Counted from the first letter of the stretch, positions 1-9,631 are shown. The stretch: DNA of 64,000 nt from Candidatus Obscuribacterales bacterium (GCA_020634035.1 JACKCM010000008.1:62001-126000); one strand, 5' to 3'. Translations and numbers: made by a program. The notes: a model not told the origin generated them from the letters alone.

Positions 1-2103
1 ACCGGGTACTTCGCTTACGATCGCCATGATTTCCGAGGCGAGGCCGTCTACTACCTGCAGATCCTTTCCGAAAATCTTGATGCCTAAATCGGCTTTGATA
101 CCGGCGATGAGGTCATCGATCATGTCGCCAATCGGCTGCGAGAAACTATAAATCAACCCAGGAATGTGATCTAGCCTCTCCGCCATTTTATTGATCAGCT
201 CTTCTTTGTCCTTGGTAGTCTTCCATTCTGAGTGTGGTTTTAGCCCGATATAGATGTCGGCATTGTCTACTCCATCCAGATCTCCGCCCATGCCTGACCG
301 TCCTATTTTGGAGACCACGACATCCACTTCGGGGAAAATCATGATCTCTTTTTCGACAATTTGAATCATTCTTCTCGCTTCGATGTGAGAGGTGCTGGGT
401 GCCAGCTTGGTTCTGAGCAAGATAGAGCCTTCGTCAAGACTTGGAATAAACTCAGAGCCTAAGAAAGGCATCACGCAGAGCGAGCCTGCCAGCATCGCCA
501 CACAAATAGCGATGGTGGTTTTCGGATACTTCATAGAGAGATAGAGGCTGGGGCTGCAGAGCTTTTTGCCGTAGGTGACGATAGGGCTGTGTTTCTCTAC
601 GATTTTGCCTCGCATGAACCAGTAGCAGAGCAGAGGGATAAGCGTGAGGGAGCAGATAAGCGCTCCTACTAAGGCATAGATAAAGGTCAGGGCGAGGGGA
701 TGGAACATCTTGCCCTCCACCCCTTCGAGGGTAAAGAGCGGTAGATAGACTGCGATAATTATGGCGATGGCGAAGACTATCGGTTTACCGACTTCCTGGG
801 CTGCGTTCAAAACTATTTGAAGACGGTCCTCTGCCGATGGGGGTTCATCACGCTCGGAGGCTTCGGAGAGATGGCGAAAAATATTCTCGACCATGACCAC
901 ACCGGCATCTACTATGACACCGAAATCGACCGCTCCAAGCGTCATCAGATTGGCTGATAGACCGGTAAACTTCATGAGGATGAAGCTGAAAAGTAGTGCC
1001 AGGGGGATTATCACCGAGACTATGAGAGCACTTGGAATATGGAGGAGTGCCGCGAAAAGCACCACTATCACAAGCCCACCAGAGAAAAAGAGAATCTCTT
1101 TGACGGTCTCGATGGTTTTTTCCACCAGCTCGGTCTGGTCATAATAAGGCTTGAGCGTCACCCCTTCCGGAAGCTCTCTGCGGATCTCTTCGATGCGCTC
1201 TTTGACCCGCTCCACCACCGCTTTAGTGTTCACCCCTTTACGGGTCAGGACCATGCCGGTGACAGCTTCGCCTTTGCCGTCCATAGAGGCGGACCCACGA
1301 CGAAATGCAGGACCTATGCGCACTTCTGCTACCTGGCCGACTTTCACCGGAACACCGTCCTGCTCTTTGAGTACGATGTTGCGGATATCTTCTATGCCTT
1401 CAATAAGACCGATACCGCGGATGATGACCTCTTCTCCGCCCCGGACGATAAAATTGCCTCCGGCGTTGACGTTGTTGGCGGCAAGCGCCTGGGAGACATC
1501 TTTGAGGGTGATACCATAACCTTTGAGAGCCGGCGGTGAGACGAATACTTGATACTGTTTGACGAAACCGCCATAGCTGACTACGTTGCCGACACCAGGC
1601 ACGGAGCGGAGCCTTCTGGATACGAACCAGTCTTGAATGGTTCTTAGTTCTGTCAGATCGTGCCTGTCGCTCTCCAGATAGTAATCGTAGACATTACTGA
1701 AGGTCGAGACCACCGGACCGAGCTGGGGTTTTGGGACTCCTGCCGGCAGTGAGAGTGAACTGAGGCGAAGATTGACCAGGTTGCGAGCCCAGTAGACATC
1801 GGCGCTATCCTCGAATATGACTGTCACCACCGAGAAGCCGAAGCTTGAGTTGGAGCGTATATTAGTAATTTTCGGCAATCCATTCATGCCGGTTTCAATT
1901 GGGAAGGTGACCAGTTTTTCCACCTCTTCGGTGGCCATACTCTCTGGCTCGGTGATTATCTGAACCTGGACATTGCTTACGTCGGGGAAAGAATCCACCG
2001 ATATGTTGAGCATGCTCCAGACCCCGAAACAGGCGATGCCCACAACGGCTGCTGCGGTAAGCAGCCTGTTCTTGAGGGCGAATTCAATGAGCTTGTCTAC
2101 CAT
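1..2103 (-). CDS. czcA: CzcA/CusA-type heavy-metal efflux RND transporter, 3' end outside window
   Basis: Inner-membrane proton-driven pump that exports divalent or monovalent metal ions through a tripartite complex. The visible 701 codons begin at ATG 2103 and run off the left edge, so the C-terminal third is missing (family length about 1,040). The N-terminal membrane helix is followed by the usual porter segment, and transmembrane helix 4 carries the heavy-metal RND signature DFGVIVDAGVVMVE with Asp393, Asp399 and Glu406, the proton-relay residues of the HME family. It lies 3 bases downstream of the adaptor gene, so the two are co-transcribed. Whether the substrate is Co/Zn/Cd (Czc) or Cu/Ag (Cus) cannot be read from this part. 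No outer-membrane factor gene precedes the adaptor. Confidence 0.95.
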   Translation of the reverse strand, partial: MVDKLIEFALKNRLLTAAAVVGIACFGVWSMLNISVDSFPDVSNVQVQIITEPESMATEEVEKLVTFPIETGMNGLPKITNIRSNSSFGFSVVTVIFEDSADVYWARNLVNLRLSSLSLPAGVPKPQLGPVVSTFSNVYDYYLESDRHDLTELRTIQDWFVSRRLRSVPGVGNVVSYGGFVKQYQVFVSPPALKGYGITLKDVSQALAANNVNAGGNFIVRGGEEVIIRGIGLIEGIEDIRNIVLKEQDGVPVKVGQVAEVRIGPAFRRGSASMDGKGEAVTGMVLTRKGVNTKAVVERVKERIEEIRRELPEGVTLKPYYDQTELVEKTIETVKEILFFSGGLVIVVLFAALLHIPSALIVSVIIPLALLFSFILMKFTGLSANLMTLGAVDFGVIVDAGVVMVENIFRHLSEASERDEPPSAEDRLQIVLNAAQEVGKPIVFAIAIIIAVYLPLFTLEGVEGKMFHPLALTFIYALVGALICSLTLIPLLCYWFMRGKIVEKHSPIVTYGKKLCSPSLYLSMKYPKTTIAICVAMLAGSLCVMPFLGSEFIPSLDEGSILLRTKLAPSTSHIEARRMIQIVEKEIMIFPEVDVVVSKIGRSGMGGDLDGVDNADIYIGLKPHSEWKTTKDKEELINKMAERLDHIPGLIYSFSQPIGDMIDDLIAGIKADLGIKIFGKDLQVVDGLASEIMAIVSEVPG

Positions 2104-2106
2104 GTA

Positions 2107-3477
2107 TCAGTGCAGTTGCGAAATCTCCGTCTTGAGCATGAGGCTGCCCTGGGTTGCCACCACTTCACCTTCTGACAGTCCTGCTAAAATCTGACAGAAC
2201 TTTTCTCCTTCGAAGCCCACTTTTACTCGGCGTTCTTCGAAGCCTTCAGGCGTTTTAACAAACACGATTTTTTCGTCGCTGTGTTCTTGAAGGGCGTCTT
2301 TGGGGCAAGCAAGCACTGTTTCGGGTGTGCCTTCCAGCTCGATTTCGGCGAACATGAATTTTTTAAGCAGGCCTTTGGCATTGTCGAGCCGGGCACGTAC
2401 TGCCACTGTCCTTGTGCTCTGATTGACCAGGACGCTTATATAACTCACGGTGCCTTGAAAAGTCTCGCCAGGATAGCTGGCGATATGGATCTTGACCTTG
2501 TCTCCCAGTTTCACTTTGCCCAGATCAACCTCGGGCAGGTCGACTCTCAAAAGCATGGTCGACATGTCGCTTATGGTGAAGATTAGTCTATCCGGCTTCA
2601 CTTGCTCTCCGATGGCCACATCCCGGAAAGTGACGATGCCGCCTATGGGCGCTATAACTCGGACAATGCCGCCAATCTGACCGGTGCTCAGCACTTTGTT
2701 GATCATGGTCTGATCGCAGCCCAGAAATTGTAGACGCTGGGTGAGCATCTTCACATGGTTCTTGGCTCGCTCTGCCTCGGCCTGGGCCAGTTGATAATCT
2801 CTTTTGAGCATGGCGCGGTTTTTGTAGAGATGCTCTTCTCTGGCGAGATTTGCCTGGCATTCTTCATAGTTCACCTGGGCTTTGGCAAGGGTAGCTTTGG
2901 CTGTTACATAGTCTTTTGTAGCGGCTATCTTCTCTTTGTAAAGTCCGCTCAGACGTTTGTATTCTGATTCTGCCAGCTCCTTTTGAACCTTGGCTTCATT
3001 ATAGAGCGCTCTTGCCGTTATCAGCTGGGTCGGTCGCCGCACTTGCTCTTCATAGATTTGACGTTCTCTTTCTTCGTGCAGCTCGGCGATTCTAAGCTTT
3101 GCTTTGCCTTCGAGCAGTTGAGACTGGAGGTCCGAAATTTCGCGGCTGTCTATCAGTGCCACCACCGAGCCTTTGTTTACGAACTCTCCAGGTTTGACGG
3201 GAATATCCGTCACTCTACCGGACATTCTTGTACTGATGTCCACCTCTTTTTGTACATCCGGCTCGATTCTGCCGGTCAGATGCAGGGGGACAGCCACCGG
3301 TCTTTTCTGAATCACTTCGGTTTTCAGCTCCAGCCGTTTGATGACGTCATCGGTTACTTTCAGCACCCGGGGGCCGGTTATTGTTTTGGACTCCGGTTCA
3401 ACGGTTTCTTCTGCTTTTTTGTCGCAGCCGCCCAGCAAAAAGAGCATGGCAAGCAACATGGCCGTTGCTGTCGCCAT
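2107..3477 (-). CDS. czcB: RND efflux periplasmic adaptor lipoprotein (CzcB/CusB-like)
   Basis: Membrane-fusion protein that bridges the CzcA-type pump to an outer-membrane channel. From ATG 3477 the product is 456 residues and opens with a short hydrophobic helix ending in a lipobox (LLGGC), so it should be lipid-anchored. The lipoyl/barrel-sandwich half (VKPGEFVNKGSVVALIDS) comes next, then a long helical hairpin rich in Glu, Lys and Ala, a second lipoyl half, a beta-barrel and a membrane-proximal domain. A longer form from GTG 3534 would add 19 residues before the signal peptide and has no Shine-Dalgarno sequence, so I prefer 3477. First gene of a two-gene operon with czcA. Confidence 0.9.
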   Translation of the reverse strand: MATATAMLLAMLFLLGGCDKKAEETVEPESKTITGPRVLKVTDDVIKRLELKTEVIQKRPVAVPLHLTGRIEPDVQKEVDISTRMSGRVTDIPVKPGEFVNKGSVVALIDSREISDLQSQLLEGKAKLRIAELHEERERQIYEEQVRRPTQLITARALYNEAKVQKELAESEYKRLSGLYKEKIAATKDYVTAKATLAKAQVNYEECQANLAREEHLYKNRAMLKRDYQLAQAEAERAKNHVKMLTQRLQFLGCDQTMINKVLSTGQIGGIVRVIAPIGGIVTFRDVAIGEQVKPDRLIFTISDMSTMLLRVDLPEVDLGKVKLGDKVKIHIASYPGETFQGTVSYISVLVNQSTRTVAVRARLDNAKGLLKKFMFAEIELEGTPETVLACPKDALQEHSDEKIVFVKTPEGFEERRVKVGFEGEKFCQILAGLSEGEVVATQGSLMLKTEISQLH

Positions 3478-3714
3478 GCCGTAATTTCGTTGGAACCGTA
3501 TCTGGTTGCTTGGGAAAAAGTGGAAAAATCGCACCGGGACACCAGATTAGTACAGCAGATCTACTACCTCTAGAAAGGATACACGAAAAGCCTTTTATTC
3601 TCTATTGCTCTGTTTTGAAAGTTAAAATCCCCTTGGCTACCGGGTTCGAATACTCCTGGGTTTCCATTCTTGTCTATAATTGTCTTTACTTTGCACGAAG
3701 CGGGGATTTCCTTT

Positions 3715-4014
3715 TTGCGTCTCGATAAATGGTTGAAAGTATCGCGCCTTATTAAACGGCGCACGGTGGCCCAGATGGCCTGCGAGCAGGGGCGTGTCTA
3801 TATCAACGACAAGCCGGCCAAGTCTGCTTCTACCGTTCGAGAAGGCGACAAAGTCCATATCGAGCTGGGCTCAAGGGCTCTTACCATCAAGGTTTTATCG
3901 GTGCCCCTCAAAGCGCCCCGGGCGAATCTGGCCTCCGAGACCTACGAAGTCATCGAAGAGATTCGCCGTCCGCCGGAGATTCTGGAGTGGTTGCCCGATG
4001 ACGAGATGTGGTAG
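3715..4014 (+). CDS. rqcP: S4-domain RNA-binding protein, RqcP/Hsp15-like
   Basis: Small S4-fold protein of the RqcP (YabO)/Hsp15 group. These proteins bind 50S subunits carrying stalled peptidyl-tRNA and help ribosome-associated quality control. The family opens with M-R-L-D-K-x-L-K-x-S-R-L-I-K-R-R-T. Exactly that segment begins at a TTG at 3715, giving 99 residues; a longer TTG-start form from 3670 would add 15 non-family residues. The stretch GRVYINDKPAKSASTVREGD is the S4 loop that contacts RNA. The C-terminal tail (to DDEMW) is a little longer than in Firmicutes RqcP. Its 3' end overlaps the acetyltransferase gene by 17 bases. Confidence 0.85.
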   Translation: MRLDKWLKVSRLIKRRTVAQMACEQGRVYINDKPAKSASTVREGDKVHIELGSRALTIKVLSVPLKAPRANLASETYEVIEEIRRPPEILEWLPDDEMW

Positions 4015-4528
4015 CGGTGGCGCAGCCGCAGCCGAAGCCGATTTTGTTATAGAACCTCTATCCGGTGACTTTAGAGAGCGGGTTAAGAGGCGAACCTATG
4101 AACTTTTCGGTGGCGAAATTGTTGTTAGCCGGGGCAATATCTTCGAACCGGCTTCGCTTTCTGGATTTGTCGCAATTCAAAAGGCGGATTCTAAGTTAGT
4201 GGGAATTCTCACTTATCGTGTCGATTCCTCTTCTAAGCTCGAGGTAGTGACTCTAGATGCTCTCGAGCAATTCAAAGGAATCGGCAGCGCGCTTATGAAA
4301 GCGGTGGAAGAGTTGGCTGTTCAAGAGGGTATCGCCACAGTCTATTTAATAACTACCAACGATAACATCGAGGCGCTTCGCTTCTATCAACGTCGCGGCT
4401 ATCGTATGGTCGAATTGCATCCCGGGGCGGTGGAATCCAGTCGTCTTCTGAAGCCGACCATACCTAAATTCGGCAGCTTTGGTATTGAAATCCTTGATGA
4501 GATTGTCCTGGAGAAGAAGCTCTCTTAG
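3998..4528 (+). CDS. GNAT family N-acetyltransferase
   Basis: About 176 residues from ATG 3998, whose reading frame overlaps the 3' end of the S4 protein gene. The GNAT acetyl-CoA site is visible as motif A (LEVVTLDALEQFKGIGSALM, with the pyrophosphate-binding Q-x-x-G-I-G), followed by motif B (YLITTNDNIEALRFYQRRGY). This is the arrangement of small-molecule or peptide acetyltransferases; substrate unknown. The protein ends in a hydrophobic-acidic strand (GIEILDEIVLEKKLS) usual for the fold. The upstream part of the open frame (3794-3997) only shadows the S4 gene in another frame and is not used here. Confidence 0.85.
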   Translation: MTRCGSGGAAAAEADFVIEPLSGDFRERVKRRTYELFGGEIVVSRGNIFEPASLSGFVAIQKADSKLVGILTYRVDSSSKLEVVTLDALEQFKGIGSALMKAVEELAVQEGIATVYLITTNDNIEALRFYQRRGYRMVELHPGAVESSRLLKPTIPKFGSFGIEILDEIVLEKKLS

Positions 4529-4548
4529 CTCGAGGTTTCACCAGATAC

Positions 4549-4579
4549 AGTGCCTTGGTTTGATTCAATCCAGGGCACT
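4549..4579. terminator. Inverted repeat between convergent genes, probable terminator
   Basis: A 10-bp stem (AGTGCCTTGG paired with CCAGGGCACT, one G-U pair) with an 11-nt loop lies between the acetyltransferase stop and the rpoD stop. There is no clear T-run on either side, so it is at best a weak or factor-assisted terminator. Confidence 0.45.
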
Positions 4580-4643
4580 AATTCCGGTGCCGCTTCTCTG
4601 CTGGCTCGGACTTAGATATTGATTTTGCAGCTGGAACCAGGCG

Positions 4644-5732
4644 CTAATCGTCGATATATTCCCGGAGCCTGCGGCTGCGGTTCGGATGTCTCAACTTTCT
4701 CAGGGCTTTAGCCTCGATCTGTCGAATCCGCTCTCTGGTCACTCCGAAGAGCTGACCGACCTCTTCGAGGGTACGGGTCCTACCGTCATCGAGACCGAAG
4801 CGCAGTCTGAGAACATCCCTTTCTCGAGGCGATAGACCGGCCATCACCTCTATGATGTCTTCTCTAAGCAGTTCCTGGGTGACATTGCTGGCTGGGGTCT
4901 CGGCGTCGCGGTCTTCGATGAAGTCGCCGAGCTTGCTGTCTTCTTCTTTTCCTATTGGAGTCTCTAAAGAGATAGGCTCCTGGGCTACCTTGACTATGTC
5001 GCGCAGTTTGCTGACCGAAATCTCCATCGCTTCGGCAATCTCTTCTTCGGTCGGTTTTCTGCCCTTGTCCTGGGCAAGCTTTCTGGTTATCTTCTTGAGC
5101 TTGTTAATCGTCTCGACCATATGCACCGGTATACGGATGGTTCTGGCCTGGTCGGCTATGGCGCGGGTTATCGCCTGGCGGATCCACCAGGTGGCGTAGG
5201 TGCTGAATTTATAGCCCCGTTCATAGTCGAATTTTTCGGCTGCTCTAATAAGACCCAGATTCCCTTCTTGAATCAGGTCGAGGAAAAGCATGCCGCGACC
5301 GACATATTTTTTTGCGATTGAAACGACCAGTCTCAAGTTGGCCTGGGTGAGCTTCCGCTTGGCAATCGCCCCTTCGGCTCCGCCCATCTCTATCTTTCTT
5401 GCCAGCTCGATCTCTTGATCTGCTTTTAGAAGAGGAATGCGTCCAATCTCCCGCAGATACATCCTTACCGGGTCGTCGGACGAGAGGCTCTTGGAAACGG
5501 TCTCAAGATTCTCCTCTTCCTCTTCTTCCTCGCCTTCTTCCTTTTCGAGTTCGGAATCATCCGGATCGTCCTCTTCGTTGGACGTTGACAGCAGGTCGTC
5601 AAGACCGGATTTCTGCCTCTGCTTGCCGGCTTCTTCGAGCTTGTCCAATCTTTTTATGAAAGAGTCTTCCTGGCTCTTGCCCTTGGTTTTCTCTTTGCTC
5701 TTGCTTTTACTGTTACTTTTGCCTTTAGTCAC
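4644..5732 (-). CDS. rpoD: Primary RNA polymerase sigma-70 factor (RpoD/SigA)
   Basis: Housekeeping sigma factor, 362 residues. The first about 75 residues are Lys/Ser-rich and then strongly acidic (a Glu run) in place of a classical region 1.1. Region 1.2 follows (DDPVRMYLREIGRIPLL), then region 2 with the -10 recognition helix (FDYERGYKFSTYATWWIRQA), region 3, and region 4.2 with the -35 helix-turn-helix (EEVGQLFGVTRERIRQIEAK) and the RSRRLREYIDD end typical of primary sigma factors. The start ATG overlaps the stop of dnaG by 4 bases (ATGA), giving the conserved dnaG-rpoD order and translational coupling. The length is close to cyanobacterial SigA and Firmicutes SigA. Confidence 0.97.
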   Translation of the reverse strand: MTKGKSNSKSKSKEKTKGKSQEDSFIKRLDKLEEAGKQRQKSGLDDLLSTSNEEDDPDDSELEKEEGEEEEEEENLETVSKSLSSDDPVRMYLREIGRIPLLKADQEIELARKIEMGGAEGAIAKRKLTQANLRLVVSIAKKYVGRGMLFLDLIQEGNLGLIRAAEKFDYERGYKFSTYATWWIRQAITRAIADQARTIRIPVHMVETINKLKKITRKLAQDKGRKPTEEEIAEAMEISVSKLRDIVKVAQEPISLETPIGKEEDSKLGDFIEDRDAETPASNVTQELLREDIIEVMAGLSPRERDVLRLRFGLDDGRTRTLEEVGQLFGVTRERIRQIEAKALRKLRHPNRSRRLREYIDD

Positions 5733-7843
5733 ACCTTGGACTCCATGCTGGGTCGCTGTATATATTTAGCCTCCATTGGCTCAATTTTATTCTTCAAAAG
5801 TACTAATTCTTCCAAACTTTTTGATGAACGTAATTCTACCGCTAATCTTGTCAAAGTAATAATTGTAGTCTGAATCTCTCTCTCTTCGCCATCATCCTGG
5901 GCATTGACCAGCCCATTGCGCAGGGTCTGAATCAGGTTACTCATTCTCTCTTCGAGAATTCTGGCTCGACAGTTCATGACCACCACATCTACTGGAAGGT
6001 CCTGTTTCTGGAGGGCATCGGCTTTTAATATAATCTCGGTGAGATAGGCAGAAAGTCTTGGATCCGGCGCCAGTCGGTCCTGGAGCTGGCAACGAAGATC
6101 TTCGATGCTTTGAAATGCTGAGCCTATGCCTTCTATGGTCTCTTTGATTTTTTGATGCTCCGGGCTCAACAAGCGTTCCGACTCCATGGCGGATAGAACC
6201 CGTTTGTGATCATCGCGTGAAATCAGATAAAGGGCGAGTAGCTGTTTTTCTGCTTCGGTATGACCGGCCGGAGCCGCCCGTCTATTGTCGAGGCCGCTGC
6301 CGAAACGCGGTCTTTCTGGCCGGGGTTCCTCATAATCGTTGTGGTCGCGATCTCGATCATAGGATTTTTTACCCTTGAAGCCGCCGCCGCCTTTAAAATT
6401 GCCGCCGCCGCCCCCCTTGAAATTTCCGCCTTTGCGCTGAAAACCCTGGCCGCCCTGATAATTTCCTTCTCGTTGAAAACTGGCTGCTCGCATGGCTGCC
6501 CGCTCTTCTTTATCGAGACCGTGCTCTCTTCTATATAGATTGACATCCGAAAGAAGCTCTTCTTCTCGGATATTGATCCGGCCTGCAAGCTGGCGGATGT
6601 ATTCCATTCGATTTACTGCCATTTTGAGCTGCGAAATAATCGGCACGACATTTCCGGCTGCTTCGATTCTGCCGGTATGGCTCGATAGGGCGCTTTTATC
6701 GAGGACTTCTTCAATCTGATAGTCGATCATCAGAGGGGCGTTTTCGATGGCGCCGGCAAAAATAGTAGGACCGCTTTCGTCCTGGCGCAGGCATTCGTCG
6801 GGGTCCTTGCCTCCCGGAACTCTTATCACACGCAGCTCTATGCCGATACCTTCTGCTATCTGGCTGAGGGTCTCCACCCCGCGCTGGACGGCTCGGGCGC
6901 CGGCATCATCGGCATCGAAAGATAGATAGACCCGCTTCGATTCGGTATAGCGCACCAGAAGCTTGGCCTGTTGTTCGGTCAGTGCCGTTCCAAGAGTGGC
7001 TACCGTATTGCCGAAGCCGAATTGATGAGGGGTGATCGCATCGAAGTAACCTTCTACGACAATCACCGAATCTTTTTCGCGGATTTGATCTTTGGCAAGA
7101 TGCATACCGAACAGGTGCAGTCCTTTGTGGTAGATAGGGGTTTCCGGTGAATTCAGATATTTGACCTGGTCATCCCCCAGGGTTCTGCCTCCGAAAGCGA
7201 TGACCCGACCGCGGTCGTCGCAAATAGGAATCATGAGCCGGTTGCGGAAAAGATCAAAATAACTGGTGCCGCCCTGTTTCTGCCTGACCAGACCGGCTTC
7301 GGCCAGAGTGGCGCTGGATGCTTTGCCGTTGGCGGTTAAATAATTGAGCAGGCTGTCCCAGGTATTGGGGGCATAGCCCAGGCGGAATTTTTCTATGGTT
7401 TCGGCAGTGATGCCTCGTTTCTCGAGGTACTTGCGTGCCTCTTCCCCTTCTATCGATTCTTTCAGGAGCTTTTGATAAAAGACCGTGGTCTGTTCATAGA
7501 GCATGAAAATGGCGCTGCGCCGGTCGTGCTCCTGTCTTTCTTGCTCGGTTTCTACTAAGGCAACTCCGTACTTAGCGGCCAGATCCCGCACTGCTTCGTA
7601 AAAGTTGATCCCTTTTATCTTCTGAACAAAGGCGAAAACATCGCCCCCTTCGGCACAGCCGAAGCATTTGAAAATACCCTTGTCCTCATTGACGGTGAAA
7701 GAAGGGGTCTTCTCTTTGTGGAAGGGGCAGAGCCCTTTGTGATAATTTCCGGCTCGCTTCAGAACCACAGTCTCAGAGATGACATCCTTGATGTTGGCTC
7801 TGGCTCTTACTTCGGAAATGACATCAGTGGTGACGCCTTTCAA
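5729..7843 (-). CDS. dnaG: DNA primase DnaG
   Basis: Makes RNA primers for replication. I start it at TTG 7843 because AGAGGT sits 7 bases upstream and because a longer frame to 8116 would run across the 5' end of the divergent dihydropyrimidinase gene. The product is then 704 residues, longer than most primases (580-650). The N-terminal CHC2 zinc domain is clear (CPFHKEKTPSF then FKCFGC), followed by the primase core and a TOPRIM domain (VVEGYFDAI, then SFDADDAGARA with the metal-binding acidic residues). The extra length is a glycine/lysine/phenylalanine-rich linker (repeats of GGNFKGGGG, then an Arg/Asp-rich stretch; about nt 6260-6480) between the core and the C-terminal helicase-interaction domain. 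Confidence 0.95.
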   Translation of the reverse strand: MKGVTTDVISEVRARANIKDVISETVVLKRAGNYHKGLCPFHKEKTPSFTVNEDKGIFKCFGCAEGGDVFAFVQKIKGINFYEAVRDLAAKYGVALVETEQERQEHDRRSAIFMLYEQTTVFYQKLLKESIEGEEARKYLEKRGITAETIEKFRLGYAPNTWDSLLNYLTANGKASSATLAEAGLVRQKQGGTSYFDLFRNRLMIPICDDRGRVIAFGGRTLGDDQVKYLNSPETPIYHKGLHLFGMHLAKDQIREKDSVIVVEGYFDAITPHQFGFGNTVATLGTALTEQQAKLLVRYTESKRVYLSFDADDAGARAVQRGVETLSQIAEGIGIELRVIRVPGGKDPDECLRQDESGPTIFAGAIENAPLMIDYQIEEVLDKSALSSHTGRIEAAGNVVPIISQLKMAVNRMEYIRQLAGRINIREEELLSDVNLYRREHGLDKEERAAMRAASFQREGNYQGGQGFQRKGGNFKGGGGGNFKGGGGFKGKKSYDRDRDHNDYEEPRPERPRFGSGLDNRRAAPAGHTEAEKQLLALYLISRDDHKRVLSAMESERLLSPEHQKIKETIEGIGSAFQSIEDLRCQLQDRLAPDPRLSAYLTEIILKADALQKQDLPVDVVVMNCRARILEERMSNLIQTLRNGLVNAQDDGEEREIQTTIITLTRLAVELRSSKSLEELVLLKNKIEPMEAKYIQRPSMESKV

Positions 7844-8081
7844 GGAAAAGACCTCTCTTGGGATTTCGTATCCCGGTTTTTTATAGAATAACTTCGTCAG
7901 TCTATTATCTTGCGAACCGGCTCGAAATCTAATTAATTGATTTCTCAACTTTAAATATGGCTTTTTCAAGGGCTCTCTTTTGTATGTGGTTTTTATATAT
8001 TTTGCTTTCGCTTCTGGGATAATGCAGTTTGATATTTTCCGGAATCTCTTGAGAACAGTTTCGCAATAAGGCAGATAGCTC

Positions 8082-9515
8082 ATGAAAACATTGATCAAAA
8101 ACGGACGAATTGTCACCGCGGTAGACGACTACCACGCCGATATTCTGATCGAGGACGGAAAGATCTCGACTATATCCAAAAGCCTCGATATTGCCGCCGA
8201 CAAAGTGATCGATGCTAAGGGCAAGCTTGTCATTCCCGGGGGAATCGACGCCCACACCCATATGGACATGCCATTCGGAGGGACGGTTTCGGCAGACGAT
8301 TTCGAGACCGGCACCAGGGCTGCTGCCCATGGCGGCACCACCACCATCATCGACTTCGCCATTCAATCGAAGGGTCAGGAGATTCGCGAAGCGCTCGATA
8401 TATGGCATAAGAAAGCGGACGGCAAAACCGCCATCGACTACTCTTTTCATATGATCGTCACCGACTTGCCCCGGGAGAAACTGGGCGAGATGAAGAAGCT
8501 CATCCATAACGAAGGGGTGACCAGTTTCAAGCTCTTCATGGCTTATCCTGGTGTTTTGCTCTCGGATGATGCCACCATATATCGCGCCATGTGTACCGCC
8601 GGAGAAGAAGGCGGTCTTGTTTGTATGCATGCTGAAAACGGCATTGTGATCAACGAGATTATCGAACAAGCCCTGGCTGATGGAAAGCGAGAGCCGAAAT
8701 TCCATGCCCTGACCCGGCCTACAAAGGCCGAGGCCGAAGGCGTAAACCGGGCGATAGCTCTTGCCGAGATGGCCGAATCGCCGGTGTATATAGTCCACCT
8801 GAGCTGTCACGATGCGCTCAAAAAAGTCCAGGAAGCAAGAGATTATGGAGTGCCGGCCTTTGCCGAGACCTGTCCTCAGTATCTATTCCTCGATCATACT
8901 TTCTATGAAAAGCCAGAATTCGAAGGCGCTAAATATGTGATGACTCCTCCTCTGAGGGACAAAGCCAATCAGAAAGAGCTCTGGAACGGGCTGCGCATGA
9001 ACGATCTGCAGGTGATCTCCACAGACCACTGTCCTTTCTGCTTCAAAGAGCAAAAAGAACTGGGACGGGATGATTTCTCTAAGATACCCAATGGTGGACC
9101 GGGAGTGGAAGACAGAATGAGTCTGGTCTTCAACGGAGGGGTAGTGGAAGGTCGCATTTCTCTAAATAGATTTGTCGAGTTGACTTCTACCAATGCCGCC
9201 AAGATCTTCGGTCTTTTTCCGCGCAAAGGTACGATCGCTGTGGGTTCCGATGCCGATATCGTTATCTTCGATCCCGAAAAGAAAAAGACTATCAGCGCCG
9301 ATACTCACCACATGAATGTCGACTACAGTTGCTACGAGGGCTTCGAAGTCCAGGGCGTCACAGAGACCGTGCTCTCCCGGGGCAAAGTGATTATCGAGCA
9401 AGGCAAGTATGTAGGAAAAGCCGGCGACGGCAGTTTCGTGAAGCGTTCTCGGATAGATTTGAGCACCGGATCGCCTCGTCCTTTTGGCAAGGAGGCTCTT
9501 TTGGTCACAAGATAA
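8082..9515 (+). CDS. hydA: Dihydropyrimidinase / D-hydantoinase
   Basis: Cyclic amidohydrolase of the pyrimidine-degradation pathway, opening the ring of dihydrouracil/dihydrothymine; 477 residues, normal for the family. The binuclear metal site is complete: His58 and His60 (DAHTHMD), carboxylated Lys150 (SFKLFMAY), His183 (MHAENG), His239 (VHLSCH) and the Asp of STDHCPF. These positions match the standard hydantoinase numbering closely. Neighbouring genes encode no dihydropyrimidine dehydrogenase or beta-ureidopropionase, so substrate use (pyrimidine salvage or other hydantoins) is open. It is divergent from dnaG with about 240 bases between them. Confidence 0.93.
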   Translation: MKTLIKNGRIVTAVDDYHADILIEDGKISTISKSLDIAADKVIDAKGKLVIPGGIDAHTHMDMPFGGTVSADDFETGTRAAAHGGTTTIIDFAIQSKGQEIREALDIWHKKADGKTAIDYSFHMIVTDLPREKLGEMKKLIHNEGVTSFKLFMAYPGVLLSDDATIYRAMCTAGEEGGLVCMHAENGIVINEIIEQALADGKREPKFHALTRPTKAEAEGVNRAIALAEMAESPVYIVHLSCHDALKKVQEARDYGVPAFAETCPQYLFLDHTFYEKPEFEGAKYVMTPPLRDKANQKELWNGLRMNDLQVISTDHCPFCFKEQKELGRDDFSKIPNGGPGVEDRMSLVFNGGVVEGRISLNRFVELTSTNAAKIFGLFPRKGTIAVGSDADIVIFDPEKKKTISADTHHMNVDYSCYEGFEVQGVTETVLSRGKVIIEQGKYVGKAGDGSFVKRSRIDLSTGSPRPFGKEALLVTR

Positions 9516-9531
9516 TCATATATACGTAATA

Positions 9532-9579
9532 TTGTCGAAGGAGAGGTGCAAAAATTGCCCTTCTGTAGGACAATCTTTT
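9532..9579 (+). terminator. Imperfect hairpin after dihydropyrimidinase gene
   Basis: Nested complementary blocks (TTGTC/GACAA outside, AAGG/CCTT in the middle, GCAA/TTGC inside) form a long interrupted stem 17 bases after the stop codon, followed by TCTTTTA. Reads as a terminator with internal bulges. Confidence 0.45.
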
Positions 9580-9631
9580 ATAACTGACTCAAAAGTATTT
9601 CAATCACTCAGGCATCTCTGGAGATCTAGGC

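Noticed and set aside
3640..3668. GGTTCGAATAC resembling a tRNA T-loop
   Set aside because: The flanking bases do not form a T-stem and no acceptor, D or anticodon arm can be drawn around it.
7929..8810. 293-codon minus-strand frame over the dihydropyrimidinase start
   Set aside because: The plus-strand gene has all metal ligands at the expected positions; the antisense product has no motif.
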